Source: Chryseobacterium sp. G0162 (lineage in GTDB: Bacteria > Bacteroidota > Bacteroidia > Flavobacteriales > Weeksellaceae). From it: a stretch of DNA of 64,000 nt. A program made the position numbers and the translations under genes. Below, piece by piece: positions 61,881-64,000 of the stretch (position 1 is the first letter of the stretch; each line of letters opens with the position of its first letter). The notes under the pieces were generated by a model that was not told where the DNA came from, searched no databases, and was given only the letters and a program-made list of their open reading frames with translations. Where the stretch lies: positions 620,001-684,000 of the forward strand of contig NZ_CP033922.1 of assembly GCF_003815715.1 (NCBI RefSeq). Direction: 5' to 3'.

Positions 61881-62309
61881 ATGATACATACAACACACTC
61901 AATAAGAGTACGTTACGCAGAAACAGACCCTATGAAATATGTATACTATGGCAACTACGCCGAGTACTTTGAAGTAGGCCGGGTTGAACTCTTCAGAAGT
62001 ATAGGAATTTCATACGATGAAATTGAAAACCAAGGAATTTGGCTGCCTGTTTCAGACTACAAAATTAAGTATATTCGCCCAGCTTTATATGACCAAAAAT
62101 TAGAAATTCACACGTATGTAAAAAAAATTCCAGGGGTAAGAATTGAATTTGAGTATGAAATTTACAATGAAGAGCATATTAAAATTACCGAAGCATCTAC
62201 TACTCTTTTCTTTTTAGATGCTAAAACAAATAAAGTCATTAAATGCCCGGATTTCCTGATGGAGATGATTGAAGCAAATTGGGAGAAGCCAGGAGAAGAT
62301 GAATTATAA
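61881..62309 (+). CDS. Hotdog-fold acyl-CoA thioesterase, YbgC/FadM type
   Basis: A 142-residue hydrolase of acyl-CoA thioesters. The signature R-Y-A-E-T-D-P-M-K-Y-V-Y-Y-G-N-Y-A-E-Y-F-E (4HBT family; catalytic Asp followed by Y-x-G-N-Y) is at the N terminus. The start at 61881 (M-I-H-T-T-H-S) is preferred over the ATG at 61860 because the latter would lie upstream of the predicted RNA start. Divergent from dnaA and upstream of pheA. Confidence 0.9.
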   Translation: MIHTTHSIRVRYAETDPMKYVYYGNYAEYFEVGRVELFRSIGISYDEIENQGIWLPVSDYKIKYIRPALYDQKLEIHTYVKKIPGVRIEFEYEIYNEEHIKITEASTTLFFLDAKTNKVIKCPDFLMEMIEANWEKPGEDEL

Positions 62310-62437
62310 GAGTTCGTGATAAAAAATATGAGACAATAACTCTATCGCCAACGACTTTAAACCTTATTCCATCCTTTAACTTTCGAGTATAATTTGCACC
62401 TTTGCATTTTTATTAACCTAAACCTTATATCAATATT

Positions 62438-63286
62438 ATGAAGATTGCATTTTTGGGGCCTCATGCCAGCTTTACCCAGCTTGCCGCTGCACAGCTCTTT
62501 CCTGATGATGAGCTTTTACCACAGGCGAGCATTCTGGACTGTTTTGGAGCGGTAGAGAACGGGGATACACTCAAAGCTGTTGTTCCTTTGGAAAACTCTA
62601 TAGAAGGCACTGTATCCATGACGCTGGATTATTTATATAAGACACCGTCTATTAAAATTGAAGCAGAAGCAGTAATGCCCATTGCCCACCACTTAATGAT
62701 TCATCCTGAAAATTCTGTTGAGGAAATAGAAAGGATTTATTCACATCCACAGGCACTGGCTCAGAGCTTTCATTTTTTAGATACTCATTATAAAGAAATT
62801 CCCAAACAGGATTTTTCTTCTACAGCCGCTGCCGCTAAGTTCGTTTCAGAGAATAAGGACACTAAAATTGCTGCAGTAGCCAATCAGTTTGCTGCTAACT
62901 TATATGGTTTGAAAATTATCAATCGTAATATTCAGGATTTTGAACAGAATCATACCCGGTTTATCATCATTTCCAAACAGCAAAACAAATACGACAATAG
63001 CCAGCTGGAAACATTAGGAGAGAAATCAGGAATGCTCGTTACCCTTCCTGAAGATCATCCAGGAGGGTTACATCAAGTGCTGTCAGTTTTCGCATGGAGG
63101 AAAATGAACCTCAGCAAAATTGAATCCAGAACATTAAAAACCGGATTAGGTAATTATTTCTTTTTTATCAATGTGGAAGGCCCATGGAAGGATATCCTTC
63201 ACGGGAATGCCCTGAAGGAGCTTGAATCTATTAACGCAGAAGTAGATTTCCTTGGAAATTATAAAGAATTTCTTTTAGAAAGCTAA
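62438..63286 (+). CDS. pheA: Prephenate dehydratase
   Basis: Converts prephenate to phenylpyruvate for phenylalanine synthesis, 282 residues, without a fused chorismate mutase. N-terminal F-L-G-P-H-A-S-F-T-Q-L-A-A, V-P-L-E-N-S-I-E-G-T-V (~49-59), H-P-Q-A-L-A-Q, the catalytic-region T-R-F-I-I-I (~172), then the ACT domain with E-S-R-T-L-K-T-G-L-G-N-Y-F-F-F, the Phe-binding feedback site. A strong terminator follows 28 nt later. Confidence 0.95.
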   Translation: MKIAFLGPHASFTQLAAAQLFPDDELLPQASILDCFGAVENGDTLKAVVPLENSIEGTVSMTLDYLYKTPSIKIEAEAVMPIAHHLMIHPENSVEEIERIYSHPQALAQSFHFLDTHYKEIPKQDFSSTAAAAKFVSENKDTKIAAVANQFAANLYGLKIINRNIQDFEQNHTRFIIISKQQNKYDNSQLETLGEKSGMLVTLPEDHPGGLHQVLSVFAWRKMNLSKIESRTLKTGLGNYFFFINVEGPWKDILHGNALKELESINAEVDFLGNYKEFLLES

Positions 63287-63314
63287 AAATAGTTACACAT
63301 ATCAACCCAAAACC

Positions 63315-63340
63315 AGCACTATTATCAAAATAATAGTGCT
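63315..63340 (+). terminator. pheA terminator
   Basis: Eleven-bp perfect stem AGCACTATTAT/ATAATAGTGCT with a 4-nt loop and a run of T. Confidence 0.93.
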
Positions 63341-63535
63341 TTTTTATTGAATTTTTTCAGTAAAAAATATTTTTTTTCATCATAAAGATCCTGAGAGCAA
63401 TAGCTTATAACTCAAAAAAAATAACCCACACAATAGGGATATTTATTTTTTCCAACCCTCTCAAATACACTAGTTTAGAAAAATAAAATAAAAATAACTC
63501 GTAATTAAAATATGTAATAATATATTCCAAAATAT

Positions 63536-63549
63536 AAACATACGTTTAA
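63536..63549. promoter_or_regulatory. Copy C of the AAACATACGTTTAA motif
   Basis: Identical to 43417-43430; 63 nt upstream of the -7 element of the next gene. Confidence 0.35.
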
Positions 63550-63572
63550 AAATATTACATCATATTAATGTT

Positions 63573-63593
63573 AATTGTGAAAATTTCACAATT
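63573..63593. promoter_or_regulatory. Perfect palindrome with TGTGA…TCACA core
   Basis: Ten-bp arms AATTGTGAAA/TTTCACAATT around a single A, 18 nt upstream of the -7 element of the surface protein gene. The TGTGA-N5-TCACA core resembles Crp/Fnr-type operators but has a 5-nt spacer rather than 6. Position fits regulator control. Confidence 0.5.
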
Positions 63594-63611
63594 TAGAGTA
63601 TAATTTTATTG

Positions 63612-63619
63612 TATATTTG
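63612..63619 (+). promoter_or_regulatory. -7 element of the surface protein gene
   Basis: TATATTTG (TAnnTTTG), 26 nt before the ATG at 63646. Confidence 0.5.
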
Positions 63620-63645
63620 TTAGCAACTAAATAAAAATCTTGATC

Positions 63646-64000
63646 ATGAAAACTAAACTTTACAGCCTAATGTTGGCATGTGCAGCATTGCCATTATTTT
63701 CACAAGTAGGAATTAATACTAATGCCCCAACAGCAACACTGGATGTCAATGGGACAATGAGAGTTCGAGTTACCCCTCCTGCAGCTACAGTGACCGGATA
63801 TCAGATTTTAGCCCAGGACGCCGCCACTACTGAGGTATTTGCAATGGACCCACAGCTTTTAATAGGCGCCTCTAATACAAACACCTCTGTTTATGCTGCC
63901 AAAAAAACCGCTGGTATCAGTCTTTTAAGCCTTGGACTCTTTCCTTCCGGTTTTAGAGCAGTTAATTTCCTTGCAGCAGAAAGAACTCTTGGATCAGCAG
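63646..64000 (+). CDS. Exported surface protein, V-G-I-N-T type, 3' end missing
   Basis: The first 118 codons of a secreted protein: signal peptide M-K-T-K-L-Y-S-L-M-L-A…L-F-S-Q, then V-G-I-N-T-N-A-P-T-A-T-L-D-V-N-G-T-M-R-V-R, the stereotyped opening of large flavobacterial surface or tail-fibre-like proteins, often of unknown function. The reading frame is open at the window edge. Upstream are a -7 element and a palindrome, so it seems separately regulated. Confidence 0.8.
   Translation, partial: MKTKLYSLMLACAALPLFSQVGINTNAPTATLDVNGTMRVRVTPPAATVTGYQILAQDAATTEVFAMDPQLLIGASNTNTSVYAAKKTAGISLLSLGLFPSGFRAVNFLAAERTLGSA

Larger units (their letters stand above)
63287..63645. other. Gap upstream of the last gene
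   Basis: A 359-nt A/T-rich gap with the pheA terminator (63315-63340), copy C of the AAACATACGTTTAA motif (63536-63549), a perfect palindrome (63573-63593) and a -7 element (63612-63619). No gene seen. Confidence 0.65.

Overview
The window is a typical Flavobacteriia chromosome segment, most likely Chryseobacterium or a close relative. The evidence is the low GC content, a full SusC/SusD/SusE/GH97/GH13 starch locus, flavobacterial -7 promoter elements of the form TAnnTTTG, few Shine-Dalgarno sequences, dnaA beside a low-molecular-weight phosphatase, and three small peptides with the Chryseobacterium-type bacteriocin-like leader (M-K-N-L…K-L-S-R-E-Q-L-K…S-G). No rRNA, tRNA, insertion sequence, prophage or CRISPR array was seen.

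Layout. 0-11 kb: housekeeping and exported proteins (partial peptide deformylase, dihydrolipoyl dehydrogenase, an HxlR regulator with a near-perfect operator palindrome, a YqhD-like alcohol dehydrogenase, a lipoprotein, an SGNH hydrolase, a TPR protein, a DEAD-box helicase, an AarF/UbiB kinase). 11-12 kb: three tandem cysteine-rich leader peptides, each with its own terminator. 12-21 kb: a GNAT-nitrilase fusion, then a purine block on the minus strand (purM, a small membrane protein, purN, purH, purD, guaA) whose gaps carry dispersed inverted repeats. 21-25 kb: an FMN reductase, a pirin, and an MFS/GMC oxidoreductase pair. 25.6-43.2 kb: a starch/maltodextrin locus on the minus strand, read as susC-susD-susE-GH97, then GH13, an NTF2-like protein and a sugar MFS. 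43.5-64 kb: metG, two methyltransferases, a siderophore reductase with a TonB receptor, an AraC-controlled TolC/HlyD/MFS efflux operon, dnaA, a thioesterase, pheA and the start of a surface protein.

Most notable system. Between the two halves of the starch locus (30.9-35.4 kb) is a compact minus-strand operon that looks like a RiPP (ribosomally made, modified peptide) pathway. It holds a 72-residue precursor with a Gly-Gly-Gly junction, a radical SAM/SPASM enzyme, two paralogous proteins with an H-x-D…H pattern resembling Fe(II)/2-oxoglutarate oxygenases, and a secreted double-DTG aspartyl protease. The maturation genes overlap by 4 nt and 1 nt. A terminator-like hairpin separates precursor and radical SAM gene, and the annotated enzyme start codon lies in its loop. 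No ABC exporter or ATP-grasp gene is present, so it does not look like the usual graspetide or double-glycine-exporter layout. The modification chemistry is inference.

Limits: all calls come from reading the sequence and from knowledge of families. No database search, folding calculation or expression data was available.
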